Shown: piece after piece, positions 5,539 to 13,465 of the stretch
Layout: the number at the start of each line of letters is the position of its first letter
Position numbering within the stretch: the stretch's first letter is position 1
From: a virus
Length of the DNA: 22,302 nucleotides
Reading direction: 5' to 3' (one strand)
Virus record (IMG/VR): IMGVR_UViG_3300045136_000450
Location: 1 to 22,302 of that record
Notes under the pieces: model-generated
Databases searched by the model: none
The model's input: only the letters and a program-made list of their open reading frames with translations
Told to the model about the DNA's origin: nothing
Translations under genes and position numbers: made by a program

Positions 5539-6434
5539 AGGTCACCTAACAGGACAACACTAGAAATGCCAGCGGAAGTAGCGGTCGCATTGTTGACGAC
5601 TTTGATGTCAATGGCATCCCCAGCATTAATCAAAATATTTCCAGTCGCTGAATATGTTCCCGCTGCCGCGCTTGCTGCAACAGTTACAACGAGCGCTGTG
5701 TCTCCAGATACTTTTTGCAGTGTGAAAACCAGCGAGCCAGTGCTTGATTGAGCAGTATTTGTGCGCACGATGAGTTTGGTAAATGTTATGTCTCTGTCAA
5801 GCGGAATGCGCGCCGAGCCCAAGCCAGAGACAGTGCCACCATTGACTATATATGCTGTATTGCTGGCTGCAACGGTCGTACCGCTGCAAGTAAATACGTA
5901 TTGCACAACATTGAGTTTCTTTGCGGCACTTACCCATGACGAAACGCCAGCCATTGTCTTGAGAATATTTCCGAACATGCCAAGCAAATCAATCAAAGTT
6001 CCATAAGCCGATGATGGGGCAAGCGTGTCGTCAATCACGGCATCGCTCGGCATAATCATCATCCAGCGATTCGCGCTTTGCGCTGGCCAAACCAGGACTG
6101 CGCCATATTGTGGCAGGACGGCCATCGTGCTTCCGTCATTGTTTTTGAGCGTCCATGGATTCGTTCCGGTATTCATCAGGTAAAAGGCGTGGCTGTTTGG
6201 CGTTGGGGCTGGCAGCGTGACGCTTAATCCGGTAGTGGTCGCGCTGAAGCCAAGCACAGGCGAATAATTTGTGTCGTCCAGCGTGGCATTCGATGACAAC
6301 GACCAAAACGATGTGTAGCTAGCAATTGGGATTCCGTAGGCCATTTTCTCAATTTCGGCTTGCAGGCTATTGATGTCCGCCGCCATGACGTTATCCACGT
6401 TATCCGTTCGGCGAGAAAATACAGGCAATGGCAT
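5535..6434 (-). CDS. Tail fibre / receptor-binding-type structural protein
   Basis: A 299-residue protein starting at the ATG at 6434 behind AAAGGAGAGTAATT. The longer frame upstream runs into the preceding gene and has no ribosome site. The N-terminal helix (DNVMAADINSLQAEIEKM) is the type that packs onto a phage tail or trimerises. It is followed by low-complexity, Thr/Ser/Ala/Val-rich beta segments typical of tail fibre shafts (SFWSLSSNATLDD, LSVTLPAPTPNSHAF) and a C-terminal beta domain ending in NILINAGDAIDIKVVNNATA. It lies between other tail-tip genes and the lysozyme, where receptor-binding proteins normally sit. The exact receptor cannot be read from the sequence. Confidence 0.7.
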   Translation of the reverse strand: MPLPVFSRRTDNVDNVMAADINSLQAEIEKMAYGIPIASYTSFWSLSSNATLDDTNYSPVLGFSATTTGLSVTLPAPTPNSHAFYLMNTGTNPWTLKNNDGSTMAVLPQYGAVLVWPAQSANRWMMIMPSDAVIDDTLAPSSAYGTLIDLLGMFGNILKTMAGVSSWVSAAKKLNVVQYVFTCSGTTVAASNTAYIVNGGTVSGLGSARIPLDRDITFTKLIVRTNTAQSSTGSLVFTLQKVSGDTALVVTVAASAAAGTYSATGNILINAGDAIDIKVVNNATATSAGISSVVLLGDL

Positions 6435-6436
6435 AA

Positions 6437-6835
6437 TTACTCTCCTTTCAGCATACAAACTTTAGGCAACTCCACTCCGCCGCAAAATCTGCGCTCGTGC
6501 CCCCTGAACCACATCCGCCCCTGCCATTTTGGGGAGTTTTCACGAACATAACAAATTATCATCTCGCTACCGCAAGAATACGGGCCGTAATTCTCAAGGT
6601 GTGGTCCGGCCACTTGCCAAATCCAACCGCGCCATGTTTCCCCTTCCAGATGGCCGGAGAACACAAAAGCAAATTCATCTCGCTCCCATCTGGCCAACAT
6701 GAATCCAAATTCATAGCCATGCGCTCGCCAGACCACCATTTGCCCATTTCCAACCAACTCCGTGGCCTCAAAGTTTTCCATCTTGGCGGTGAGTGCCAAA
6801 ATCAAGAGCGGGAGCAGCGCAAGTTTGAGTCGCAT
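6437..6835 (-). CDS. Small exported hypothetical protein in the tail module
   Basis: A 132-residue protein with an obvious N-terminal export signal: MRLK, then LALLPLLILALTA, with cleavage plausible after the TA at residues 16-17. The mature part is Trp/Gly-rich with three to four cysteines (CGSEMIICYV, RFCGG, KVCML) that could form disulfides outside the cell. Family not recognised. It is fitted tightly between two tail genes, three bases after one stop and two bases before the next start. An exported protein here could act at the host surface, for example in lysis or exclusion of other phages, but that is inference. Confidence 0.65.
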   Translation of the reverse strand: MRLKLALLPLLILALTAKMENFEATELVGNGQMVVWRAHGYEFGFMLARWERDEFAFVFSGHLEGETWRGWIWQVAGPHLENYGPYSCGSEMIICYVRENSPKWQGRMWFRGHERRFCGGVELPKVCMLKGE

Positions 6836-6838
6836 CTC

Positions 6839-7465
6839 TCATCCAATCCTTGTCAGCGCAAAAAACGAGCCGGCGGAGTAGATGTTCGCCGCTCCGTTAA
6901 TATAGACCGTCAGGTAGTCACCGGCATTTAGTGCCAATGGAATACTCGGAAACACAATGGCCGCCGCAGTCCCGTCTTGGTAAAAACTATGGCGCACAGG
7001 AAAGAGCGTCGAGCCGTTCTTCCGAATTTCAAAAAGATAGTTAACCGTCGCCGCCCCGGTCGGCAACCAAAACGAAACGACACACGATGGAACATATCGC
7101 CCCGCTTCCGCCACGGTGATGCGCCTGTTGTTTGCCGATGTGTGCCAGTTGGCGTCGTCAATCAGTTCGCTATCCCATTGGATTTCGGCGTTTGTCACAA
7201 CGACGTCAGCCGACCTGGTCAGAGAACAAACCTGTAAGCGCGGCACACCCCACTCTGGCGCCGTTCCACCAGAATTGACGCGCAAGACACTATAAGCGCT
7301 CCCAATGGGCAGGCGCGCAAGCGTGTTGCTTGACGTGGCATAGGCAACATCTCCCGCGCTGGTATAAGGCCAAAGCGCGGTGAGGTTATCGCGCACATAG
7401 GTATTTTGCTGCGCCGCCGTCCAGGTTTGTCCGGCGACAACGGTCGGATGCGGGTTATAAGCCAT
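6839..7465 (-). CDS. Tail-tip protein with C1q/TNF-like C-terminal domain
   Basis: A 208-residue protein with a GAGGAGATTATCCT ribosome site. The N-terminal AGQTWTAAQQNTYVRDNLTALW is a widespread anchor in phage tail-tip proteins, followed by the usual SAGDVAYATSSNTLARLPIG collar and the APEW ending. The C-terminal ~130 residues are an all-beta domain with the rhythm of a C1q/TNF-like trimer (GRYVPSCVVSFW, FEIRKNGSTLF, LNAGDYLTVYINGAANI, SFFALTRIG), a fold common at receptor-binding tips. It probably trimerises and contacts the host surface with the 5535-6434 product. Confidence 0.75.
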   Translation of the reverse strand: MAYNPHPTVVAGQTWTAAQQNTYVRDNLTALWPYTSAGDVAYATSSNTLARLPIGSAYSVLRVNSGGTAPEWGVPRLQVCSLTRSADVVVTNAEIQWDSELIDDANWHTSANNRRITVAEAGRYVPSCVVSFWLPTGAATVNYLFEIRKNGSTLFPVRHSFYQDGTAAAIVFPSIPLALNAGDYLTVYINGAANIYSAGSFFALTRIG

Positions 7466-7494
7466 AGGATAATCTCCTCTTTTATTTTAGCACG

Positions 7495-9015
7495 TTACCA
7501 ACCAAAAACGGTATCTACCCCAAAATTTTGAATGTCCCAAGTCCAGTATTGGGCGGTATTGCCGTAATACGGCTCGAGACCGACTCGCGTTCGAACCGCC
7601 TGACAATTTTCCGTAAGGCTCTCGTGCTCAATGCCGCCGACACGGTAGGATTGCCCGACAATGCCGAATTTTGGAAGCGATAGGGATACCACGTCAAATA
7701 ATTCAAAGCCAAATTGTTTGTCTGGCCGTGCTTCAAATTGAACGGTCGGGAAGGGATGCCGTTCGGCGAAAAATGGCTGGTAGATATTGGCTAAATCAAT
7801 CGCTACATTCGCGTCCTGCATCCAGGGATAATCTAAAGTCAATTCGTTCAGGCCGTCGTCATCGTCCGGCTTTGAGATTTGCAGGCTGGAGGCGTAAATT
7901 GCTTCGCCGCGAATTTGCAGGAAATTGAGATAAACGTCATTTGCGGAATTATTTTTCACGGTAATCTTTGCCGTATCACCGAAGTCATACATAGTTAGCG
8001 TGCATTGCGCCGTCTTATCCGCACCGCTCCCGTCCGCCGCTGTATTCGTTTTCCAGTCGGTAGTTGGCACGGGAGTCACGACGTTAGTCGCCGCGCAGCG
8101 TTCGTTGTTGTAGGAGTATTGCGCCCATATCGTGATTTTCTCGCCGGCGCGGATAAGCGGGGCGTTTCCATGCAATTGGTAAATCACTCCCAGGGCGGCT
8201 TTGGCGCGCGGATGAACGACAATGCGCACGGCGTCGAAGCCATATTCCCAGGGTTGGGGGATAAGAATATCCTTGAGCAGTTCTTCTTGCCGGAAGTCGA
8301 AAACAGCGCCTAAATAGGAGCGGGAGCGGTAGTAAGCCTTGCCATCCGCTCCGATGAAAAAGTATCCGCCAACGGATTGCGCAATCTCTTCCAAATTCGC
8401 CATAGCCGATTTATCGGTATCGCTCCACCACCAGCGGATAATATCGCTCGTGGTGTCCAATTGCGCCCCCCATTGCCAGCCGACCTTTGTCAAAATGGCG
8501 GCTATGGCATTTTCAGGGCTAATGCTTTCGTAAATCCCCGTGCGCGCCGTCCGGCGAGTCAGCCAGGCCGCCCCGTCTTCGGCTTCAATCGTGGCGGTTG
8601 CACTTGCCCCGTATCCGCTCGTTTCGATATTGGTAATCCAGCCGCGAAAGAGCGGATAGGTGGTATCGGTCATGCCGTCTTTGACCATCAGGATAATTTC
8701 TTTCCCAAATGAGATATTCGGATAAAGCGGACTTTCGGCGTTCCAGGCATCATAGCGGCCATCGGCATTATCCAGGGTCACGCTCAACCGTCCTGTGCCC
8801 ACCGGCTCGAAGTTTGTCCCGCCAGAACCAACGAATTTATCGCGGCCGCGCGTAATGCGAAAGCCTATCATCCGGTCGGCTTCGTTATCTCCGGTAAACG
8901 CGCCGCCCCAGGCAATTTGAAGCGCGTAAAGCAGCCGTTCGCTCGGCTCTGGAGGGCCGTACTTAGCCTCACCGTATTTGAAATGTCCGTAGCGGTTATC
9001 AGTCACGGTAGTCAT
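7495..9015 (-). CDS. Distal tail / baseplate hub-type protein
   Basis: A 506-residue protein. I start it at the ATG at 9015 (MTTVTDNRYGHFKYGEAKYGP), because the extra 67 codons upstream overlap the tape measure end and a hairpin and do not look like protein. TGGAGCGATTCTCT precedes the ATG. The N-terminal region (RLSVTLDNADGRYDAWN...PLFRGWITNIETSG) reads like the ring-forming part of distal tail and tail-tip hub proteins. It is followed by a long beta-rich body with an AQSVGGYFFIGADGKAYYR module typical of hub domains. Directly downstream of the tape measure is the canonical place for the distal tail protein. The precise name is uncertain. Confidence 0.75.
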   Translation of the reverse strand: MTTVTDNRYGHFKYGEAKYGPPEPSERLLYALQIAWGGAFTGDNEADRMIGFRITRGRDKFVGSGGTNFEPVGTGRLSVTLDNADGRYDAWNAESPLYPNISFGKEIILMVKDGMTDTTYPLFRGWITNIETSGYGASATATIEAEDGAAWLTRRTARTGIYESISPENAIAAILTKVGWQWGAQLDTTSDIIRWWWSDTDKSAMANLEEIAQSVGGYFFIGADGKAYYRSRSYLGAVFDFRQEELLKDILIPQPWEYGFDAVRIVVHPRAKAALGVIYQLHGNAPLIRAGEKITIWAQYSYNNERCAATNVVTPVPTTDWKTNTAADGSGADKTAQCTLTMYDFGDTAKITVKNNSANDVYLNFLQIRGEAIYASSLQISKPDDDDGLNELTLDYPWMQDANVAIDLANIYQPFFAERHPFPTVQFEARPDKQFGFELFDVVSLSLPKFGIVGQSYRVGGIEHESLTENCQAVRTRVGLEPYYGNTAQYWTWDIQNFGVDTVFGW

Positions 9016-9033
9016 AGAGAATCGCTCCAGGAG

Positions 9034-9055
9034 ACCCCCGGCTTCAGCCGGGGGT
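9034..9055. repeat. Compact GC-rich hairpin between tape measure and distal tail genes
   Basis: ACCCCCGGCT (9034-9043) and its complement AGCCGGGGGT (9046-9055) form a perfect 10-bp stem with a two-base loop (effectively a tetraloop). It occupies most of the 46-base gap between the tape measure stop (9062) and the next ATG (9015). There is no T-run, so it is not a classical terminator. It could protect the upstream mRNA from 3' decay or regulate the next start, which lies 19 bases further on. Similar short palindromes occur as REP elements and at IS200/IS605 ends. Confidence 0.75.
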
Positions 9056-9061
9056 AGTTGA

Positions 9062-11437
9062 CTATTTGATTCTCCGGTCGGCCTGCAATCTACGCACGGC
9101 GTCATAAACAACCGGCGCAAATTTTTCGCGTATCTCGCGCTCGTCGGCGAAACTGGCCGTCGGCTGGTAGTTGATGATGACGGTCGCCCCGTTGCCGCCG
9201 GACACGCCAGCCGCAAGTGCGTTGGGTAGGGCTGGCCTTACACTACCCAAATTGGAGCGCAGGCCGATGGTCAATTCAGGCAGGGACGTGCGGGAGATTT
9301 GGCGCATGGCATCATGAATGCCGCGCAAGCCCATTTCAAAGGGCGTCGGGCTTCCAGGCGTGAACAGGTCGGGCACGCTCAACCCAAGCAATTTCGTTGC
9401 CAAATCGCCAATCCACTTAATCAGGTCAGACACCTTGTCTTTAATGCGGGTAAAGACATCAATCAGAGGCTCCATTTTGTCTTTTACGGCTTGAATGGCT
9501 GGCTTCACCTTCTCATTGAAAATGCTTGTAAGCGTGTCAAGAGAAGAGCGCAGAGGGCCGCCGACCTTATCAATCAGAGTTTTTACGACATCAATCAGGC
9601 CGGTAATCACCCCGACCACCACCCCCAGAATGACGACCAGAATCGGCAGGATAAGCGTAATGAGCGGCTGGATGACACTCGCTAAAAAGCGGATAAGTGA
9701 AGCCACAATCGGCAAAATGGTCTTGATTAGTGGCATGAAGGCCGTAATGACGGAGCTAATGGCCTCTACAAGAATAGGCAAAATCTCCGCGATAATGGGG
9801 GTAATTGCGCCAATAAGTTCGATGAATGCCGGAATGACGCTTGTCACCAACACGCCCACAATCTGGCCAAGCACATCGGCCACAACCCCGATGATTTGAG
9901 CAAGCGGAGGCAGGATTACGGCAATCAGCGGCATGATTGCATTGATTAGCCCCATAAAGGCAAGGGCTAAAGGCGGCAAGAGGGTTGTGATGAGCTGGAC
10001 AAGTATAGGCAAAATAGTTTGCGCTAGCGTCACAAAAAGGCCGGAAAAGAGCATGAGCAAAACCGGAATGACGCTGGTGATAATGGGCGATAGGGCAATG
10101 GCCAATTGCATAAATGCATTAATGAGCGGGGGTAGCGCGCTCGTGATAAGGAATGTGAGCGTGGGCATAAGTGTTTGCAATAGTGTAAGCCCAAGTCCAG
10201 CGAACAGGGCAATGAGCGGAGGTAGGGCATTGGCGATTAGTGGCGATAAGGTGGTCATTATGGTATTGAGCGCATTCGTGAGAATGGGGAAAGACCTTGA
10301 GGCCACGACATCAATAATCTTGCCAATTGGTTCAAGCGCAGTTTGTAGAGGGCCGACATTCTTCAGGACAGCCCCCAGCAAAGCGCCAAGGGGCCCCAAA
10401 AGCGGTAGGACATCGCCAAGCACTTCGCCCAGCGATTTCCCACTGAACAAGCCGCGCAATTTATCCGCAATCGGCGCAAGCCATTTGCCGATATTGTCTC
10501 CGATTTGCCGTAAGCGGGCTAATCCGGCGTCCGATAGCACCCAATTCACAAAGTCGCCTACCAGTGGCTTTACGGGGTCTAAAATCCCCTGAAAAATCTC
10601 GCGTAATCCGATTTGCTTAATGTCCTGCAGCGCTCCGGCTAGGCCTGCCCATGTGCCCTCAATATTTTTGCTCGCATTCCCAAAGTCTTCGGATGCCGCT
10701 TGCAGGAATGCCTGAATAAACTCCTGGCTGTCAACCGCCCCTTGCCCAACATCTTCAAAGCCCTTGCCCATTCGTTGAAGAATGCGCGAGACGTCAATCC
10801 CAGCCCCCATTAATTGGCGCAGGTCTTGCATGTACACATGGCTTGTATTGCTAATTTGGGCAAGGGCATATCCGGCCAGCCCGATTTGCTCATTCGATGC
10901 GCCCGTAGCCGCAGCCATATTTAGCAGGGCTACCGTCAGGTCTTTGGCCATCTGGCTGGTCTGGCCGTATTGCATCTGCATTCTGAAAACGTTGGCAACC
11001 TGCTCCGTAGTGAACGGCGTGCGAATGGCCAATTTTTGAATTTCAAGCAGGAGGGCTTGCGCGCTATCCCTGCTTTTGGCAAAGGCTTCGTCCATCGTCA
11101 GCGTGGCGTCGGCGGCGCGCAATTCCTTCTCCAGCATGGTTTGAAGCGAAAAGCCCAGCCGTTCCCAATCAACCGTTGCATTAAAGGCTTCCCGCCCAAA
11201 ATTGGCAAGTTCAGAGGCCAGCCGACTGAATACCTGAGCGCTCAGGAAGCCCATCGCCGTCGTGAAGACGCTCGATAGCATTCCACCAAAGCCGCGCAGA
11301 ATTCCGCCAAATTTACTGAAAATCCCCGATGAAGAGGAGGCGGCGGGCTTCAGGCGGTTGAGCGCACCGGAAACATTATCTATCGCCTTTGATGCGCCCT
11401 CATTTTTCGCGATAATTTCAATCTCGACTTGCGCCAT
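9062..11437 (-). CDS. Tape measure protein
   Basis: A 791-residue tail-length ruler. The N-terminal ~280 residues match the usual tape-measure head: AKNEGASKAIDNVSGAL (coiled coil), a hydrophobic patch near residue 60, then RTPFTTEQVANVFRMQMQYGQ...ALLNMAAATGA...GYALAQIS...LRQLMGAGIDVSRIL. From about residue 330 to 660 it is a striking series of quasi-repeated hydrophobic helices separated by P-P-L/I or L-P-I (ALPPLI, ILPILV, VIPVLL), as expected for the segment that lies in the tail lumen and crosses the host membrane. A charged helical stretch and a short basic C-terminus follow. No lytic domain is seen. Its start overlaps the long form of the tail chaperone by 20 bases, so it is translationally coupled. 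Confidence 0.93.
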   Translation of the reverse strand: MAQVEIEIIAKNEGASKAIDNVSGALNRLKPAASSSSGIFSKFGGILRGFGGMLSSVFTTAMGFLSAQVFSRLASELANFGREAFNATVDWERLGFSLQTMLEKELRAADATLTMDEAFAKSRDSAQALLLEIQKLAIRTPFTTEQVANVFRMQMQYGQTSQMAKDLTVALLNMAAATGASNEQIGLAGYALAQISNTSHVYMQDLRQLMGAGIDVSRILQRMGKGFEDVGQGAVDSQEFIQAFLQAASEDFGNASKNIEGTWAGLAGALQDIKQIGLREIFQGILDPVKPLVGDFVNWVLSDAGLARLRQIGDNIGKWLAPIADKLRGLFSGKSLGEVLGDVLPLLGPLGALLGAVLKNVGPLQTALEPIGKIIDVVASRSFPILTNALNTIMTTLSPLIANALPPLIALFAGLGLTLLQTLMPTLTFLITSALPPLINAFMQLAIALSPIITSVIPVLLMLFSGLFVTLAQTILPILVQLITTLLPPLALAFMGLINAIMPLIAVILPPLAQIIGVVADVLGQIVGVLVTSVIPAFIELIGAITPIIAEILPILVEAISSVITAFMPLIKTILPIVASLIRFLASVIQPLITLILPILVVILGVVVGVITGLIDVVKTLIDKVGGPLRSSLDTLTSIFNEKVKPAIQAVKDKMEPLIDVFTRIKDKVSDLIKWIGDLATKLLGLSVPDLFTPGSPTPFEMGLRGIHDAMRQISRTSLPELTIGLRSNLGSVRPALPNALAAGVSGGNGATVIINYQPTASFADEREIREKFAPVVYDAVRRLQADRRIK

Positions 11438-11624
11438 CTTCTAATGCCTTTGCTCTTTGCTCTTCAAAATAGCCGAGTCGCATCAGCCACAGCAGGCGAC
11501 TCGGCTCGTCTTCGTCAATCTCCCACGGGGGAATTCCCCATTTTTCGGCGGCAAGCAATACGGCCATCCACAGAGGGCCTTCGCCCCCGTGTCGGACGGC
11601 CAGAATTACCTGCCGCCTTTCGTC
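11418..11624 (-). CDS. Tail assembly chaperone, frameshift-only extension (T part of a G/GT pair)
   Basis: This frame has no start of its own. It is entered by a -1 slip at CCCCCCG (11624-11630) near the end of the 82-residue chaperone. After the shift it reads 68 codons, DERRQVILAVRHGG...EKWGIPPWEIDEDEPSRLL..LMRLGYFEEQRAK, ending TGA at 11418-11420. The short-form terminus, the slip, then a PWEIDE...RLGYFEEQRAK-type domain just before the tape measure is the standard plan of gpG/gpGT proteins. The extension recruits tail tube subunits to the tape measure. The full product is about 145 residues. Confidence 0.85.
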   Translation of the reverse strand, partial: DERRQVILAVRHGGEGPLWMAVLLAAEKWGIPPWEIDEDEPSRLLWLMRLGYFEEQRAKALEDGASRD

Positions 11625-11854
11625 GGGGGGATAAGGTCATCCGCCGCGTCCTTCAATTCGCCCAGCAATTCAGTCACTTCCACAAGGGTCATGTCTTCGG
11701 CAATTTCGCGGGCCTTATCTTCGGGGATAGCCGCGCCATTCTCGTCAACCGCCGTAGTTGCCAGAATGTCAATCAGCAGTTCCGCGCTCGGATTCTTTTC
11801 AATCCCGCGCAGGTGTTTGAGTTTGAGGCGTTGCGGGTCAATTTTGATTTTCAT
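11606..11854 (-). CDS. Tail assembly chaperone, short form (G part)
   Basis: An 82-residue acidic helical protein (KIKIDPQRLKLKHLRGIEKNP...DKAREIAEDMTLVEVTELLGELKDAADDL) that coats the tape measure during tail assembly. It ends IPPTKGGR and TAA. The codons ATC-CCC-CCG place a CCCCCCG heptamer in the right frame for a -1 slip (X XXY YYZ with X=Y=C). Most ribosomes should stop at 11606 and a minority continue into the extension down to 11418. The ATG at 11854 follows the tail tube stop by eight bases with TTAGGAGGAATC as a near-perfect ribosome site. Confidence 0.88.
   Translation of the reverse strand: MKIKIDPQRLKLKHLRGIEKNPSAELLIDILATTAVDENGAAIPEDKAREIAEDMTLVEVTELLGELKDAADDLIPPTKGGR
11624..11630 (-). 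promoter_or_regulatory. -1 programmed frameshift site CCCCCCG
   Basis: The heptamer CCCCCCG lies in frame as C-CCC-CCG at codons 75-77 of the chaperone, five codons before its stop. Both tRNA-Pro positions can re-pair one base back. The downstream -1 frame stays open for 68 codons and carries a typical chaperone C-domain. The following GACGAAAGGCGG could form local structure that helps pausing. Confidence 0.85.
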
Positions 11855-11862
11855 GATTCCTC

Positions 11863-12864
11863 CTAAGGCAAGACAGGCAATTCATTCACGACGATAAATT
11901 CGGCGAATTTAGCCGAAATGGGGTCGTAGCGCACGCGGAATGTGCCAGACACAATATCGTTTCCATCGTCTTCGTCCAATTTCTCAAACTTTTCCCATTT
12001 TCCGGCAAGGTTGGCGATAAAGGTCTTTTTCTGGTAGGTCGTACCGCCAGTTTGCAGATTGCTGCCGTAGAACGCCAATTGCATGAGGCGGGTCACTCCC
12101 GCGCGCCAGTTGTCAATCTCCGCCGTGGCAATCCCGTTGTACTCGAAAGTGAGTTTGACGGTAATCTCCGGCGCACCCATTTGGTGATAGGCAAAGTTCT
12201 TGTCTCCGTCCGCCGTCCAGCGCAATGTAAGGCCGGTTTTGACATCAATCTCAAAGCCGATAAGGGTATTGGCGATAGGCGTCCCCCCAAATGCGCCACC
12301 GGCCGCGTCAAGATACAAAGTGCCACTCTGAAACAAAATCTCTTCCACCGACGGCAAAGGGACGGTCGGCGTGAAGGTGGACACTTCCGGCGCACGCCCA
12401 AGCCACGATGCGGACACTTTCAGGGCTTCCTTCGCCTTGCCGCTAATCTTGAAGGATTCCACCAGGGCGTAAGTCATGCGCTCGGCGCGCTGGTTATCTC
12501 CGGCTTCGATGGTGAATGATTTGGGCGTCTTTACAGTCGTAGTCGGGAGGGAATAGGAGTAAATCTTTCCGCTCCCCGCCCCGTCCGCCGCTCCGGTGGT
12601 TACGCCGTCCACACCGGCGGCCAGAATATAGGGCAGTTGCTCAAAGGTCGCCTCTACGTCGTCAAACTCAATTTTTCCGCCGATGACGGGAATATAGGCG
12701 CGGCTCGTGCCAGGGATAATGCCGACGTCCTCTTCAGGAAAGACAACGGAAGTCGTATCTTCGATGACGCCCATTCCGCGCCAAATGGTTGTAGCGGGCA
12801 CGGCCACCCCGTAAGTGGATTCCTTACCCAATTGAATTTTGCGAAGGGCTTTAATTCCGCTCAT
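11863..12864 (-). CDS. Major tail tube protein
   Basis: A 333-residue protein whose position and composition fit the tail tube: it lies before the chaperone pair and after tail-completion genes, and is rich in beta strands, Thr, Gly and Ala. The N-terminus, KALRKIQLGKESTYGVAVPATTIWRG, is typical of siphovirus tube proteins. The centre has SFTIEAGDNQRAERMTYALVESFKISGKAKEALKVSASWLG, the kind of strand-rich motif seen in phage tube folds. A long insert (VEEILFQSGTLYLDAAGGAFGGTP) precedes the second half, which could be an Ig-like or duplicated tube domain. The ATG overlaps the stop of the 56-residue gene upstream (ATGA). It should be among the most abundant virion proteins. Confidence 0.85.
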   Translation of the reverse strand: MSGIKALRKIQLGKESTYGVAVPATTIWRGMGVIEDTTSVVFPEEDVGIIPGTSRAYIPVIGGKIEFDDVEATFEQLPYILAAGVDGVTTGAADGAGSGKIYSYSLPTTTVKTPKSFTIEAGDNQRAERMTYALVESFKISGKAKEALKVSASWLGRAPEVSTFTPTVPLPSVEEILFQSGTLYLDAAGGAFGGTPIANTLIGFEIDVKTGLTLRWTADGDKNFAYHQMGAPEITVKLTFEYNGIATAEIDNWRAGVTRLMQLAFYGSNLQTGGTTYQKKTFIANLAGKWEKFEKLDEDDGNDIVSGTFRVRYDPISAKFAEFIVVNELPVLP

Positions 12865-13031
12865 TCTTCACCTTCCTTTTTCTCTTGCTTTGGCTCTTTC
12901 GCCTTTTTCTCTTTCTCATATAGCCCGCTTTTCAGCAGGTCTTTTTCATTGAATTGGGCGGCTTCCTCATCGGTCAAATCCCGCGCAGGGATTCCGGGGA
13001 GAAAGCGCCCATTACCGACATACTTTAGCAT
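12861..13031 (-). CDS. Small charged protein before the tail tube gene
   Basis: A 56-residue protein, MLKYVGNGRFLPGIPARDL..., with a strong GGAGGCCAAAG ribosome site and a stop that overlaps the tube ATG (ATGA). The N-terminal half, YVGNGRFLPGIPARDLTDEEA...LLKSGLYE, is a recurring small phage protein in this position. The tail is almost all Lys/Glu (KEKKAKEPKQEKKEGEE). Function unknown. The place and composition suggest a head-tail joining or tube-assembly accessory. It falls below common ORF-length cut-offs and is easily missed. Confidence 0.8.
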   Translation of the reverse strand: MLKYVGNGRFLPGIPARDLTDEEAAQFNEKDLLKSGLYEKEKKAKEPKQEKKEGEE

Positions 13032-13045
13032 CTTTGGCCTCCAAT

Positions 13046-13465
13046 CTATAAATCGGATACAATTTTTATATCCGAGATGACAAAGCGGAATCCGATGGTT
13101 GGCGTGTCGCCCCAGCCCAATTCGCCGAAGGACTGCTTAATCTCGCCAAATGTGTCGCATTTTCCGCCAAGCGTCGGGTCGGCAAGCAGGGCATTTGGCA
13201 CGCTATCCGCGAAGTCCAGCAGGGACGCCACAGTCGAAGGCAGGTCGCGCCGCCCGACGTGAATTTCCACGATGACGCTCCCCACCCACTTTTTCAATCC
13301 AACCGCACCGGCTAAGGCGTGCCCCATGTGCCGCCCGTCGCCAGGGTAGACGACGGCGAAGGGAAAATCGGCCATTTGCTCAGGGGGATAATCCGGCGCT
13401 TCGCGGATTCCGCTTATCCCGCGCACAATTTGAGCGATTGACAAGATTAAATCTTTTTGGCTCAT
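13046..13465 (-). CDS. Tail completion / tail terminator-type protein
   Basis: A 139-residue protein in the slot normally used by the tail terminator or completion protein, between the head-tail connector and the tail tube. The sequence ISGIREAPDYPPEQMADFPFAVVYPGDG, followed by a WVGSVIVEIHVGRRDL strand and a C-terminal GWGDTPTIGFRFVISDIKIVSDL pair, gives the alpha/beta plan of lambda gpU-like and SPP1 gp17-like proteins. Its ATG overlaps the connector stop (ATGA at 13462-13465). Identification rests on position and fold impression, not on a diagnostic motif. Confidence 0.65.
   Translation of the reverse strand: MSQKDLILSIAQIVRGISGIREAPDYPPEQMADFPFAVVYPGDGRHMGHALAGAVGLKKWVGSVIVEIHVGRRDLPSTVASLLDFADSVPNALLADPTLGGKCDTFGEIKQSFGELGWGDTPTIGFRFVISDIKIVSDL

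Noticed and set aside
9034-9055. A full IS200/IS605 insertion
   Set aside because: Only a single palindrome is present, with no transposase or TnpB frame nearby.
9016-9216. The longer N-terminus of the distal tail gene
   Set aside because: Those 67 codons overlap the tape measure end and the hairpin at 9034-9055, while a well-placed ATG with a ribosome site exists at 9015.
10030-13080. Many long + strand reading frames opposite the tape measure and tail genes (for example 9933-10592 and 12052-12519)
   Set aside because: They lie antisense to well-supported late genes, lack ribosome sites and have low-complexity or Arg/Pro-rich composition typical of shadows of GC-rich codons.
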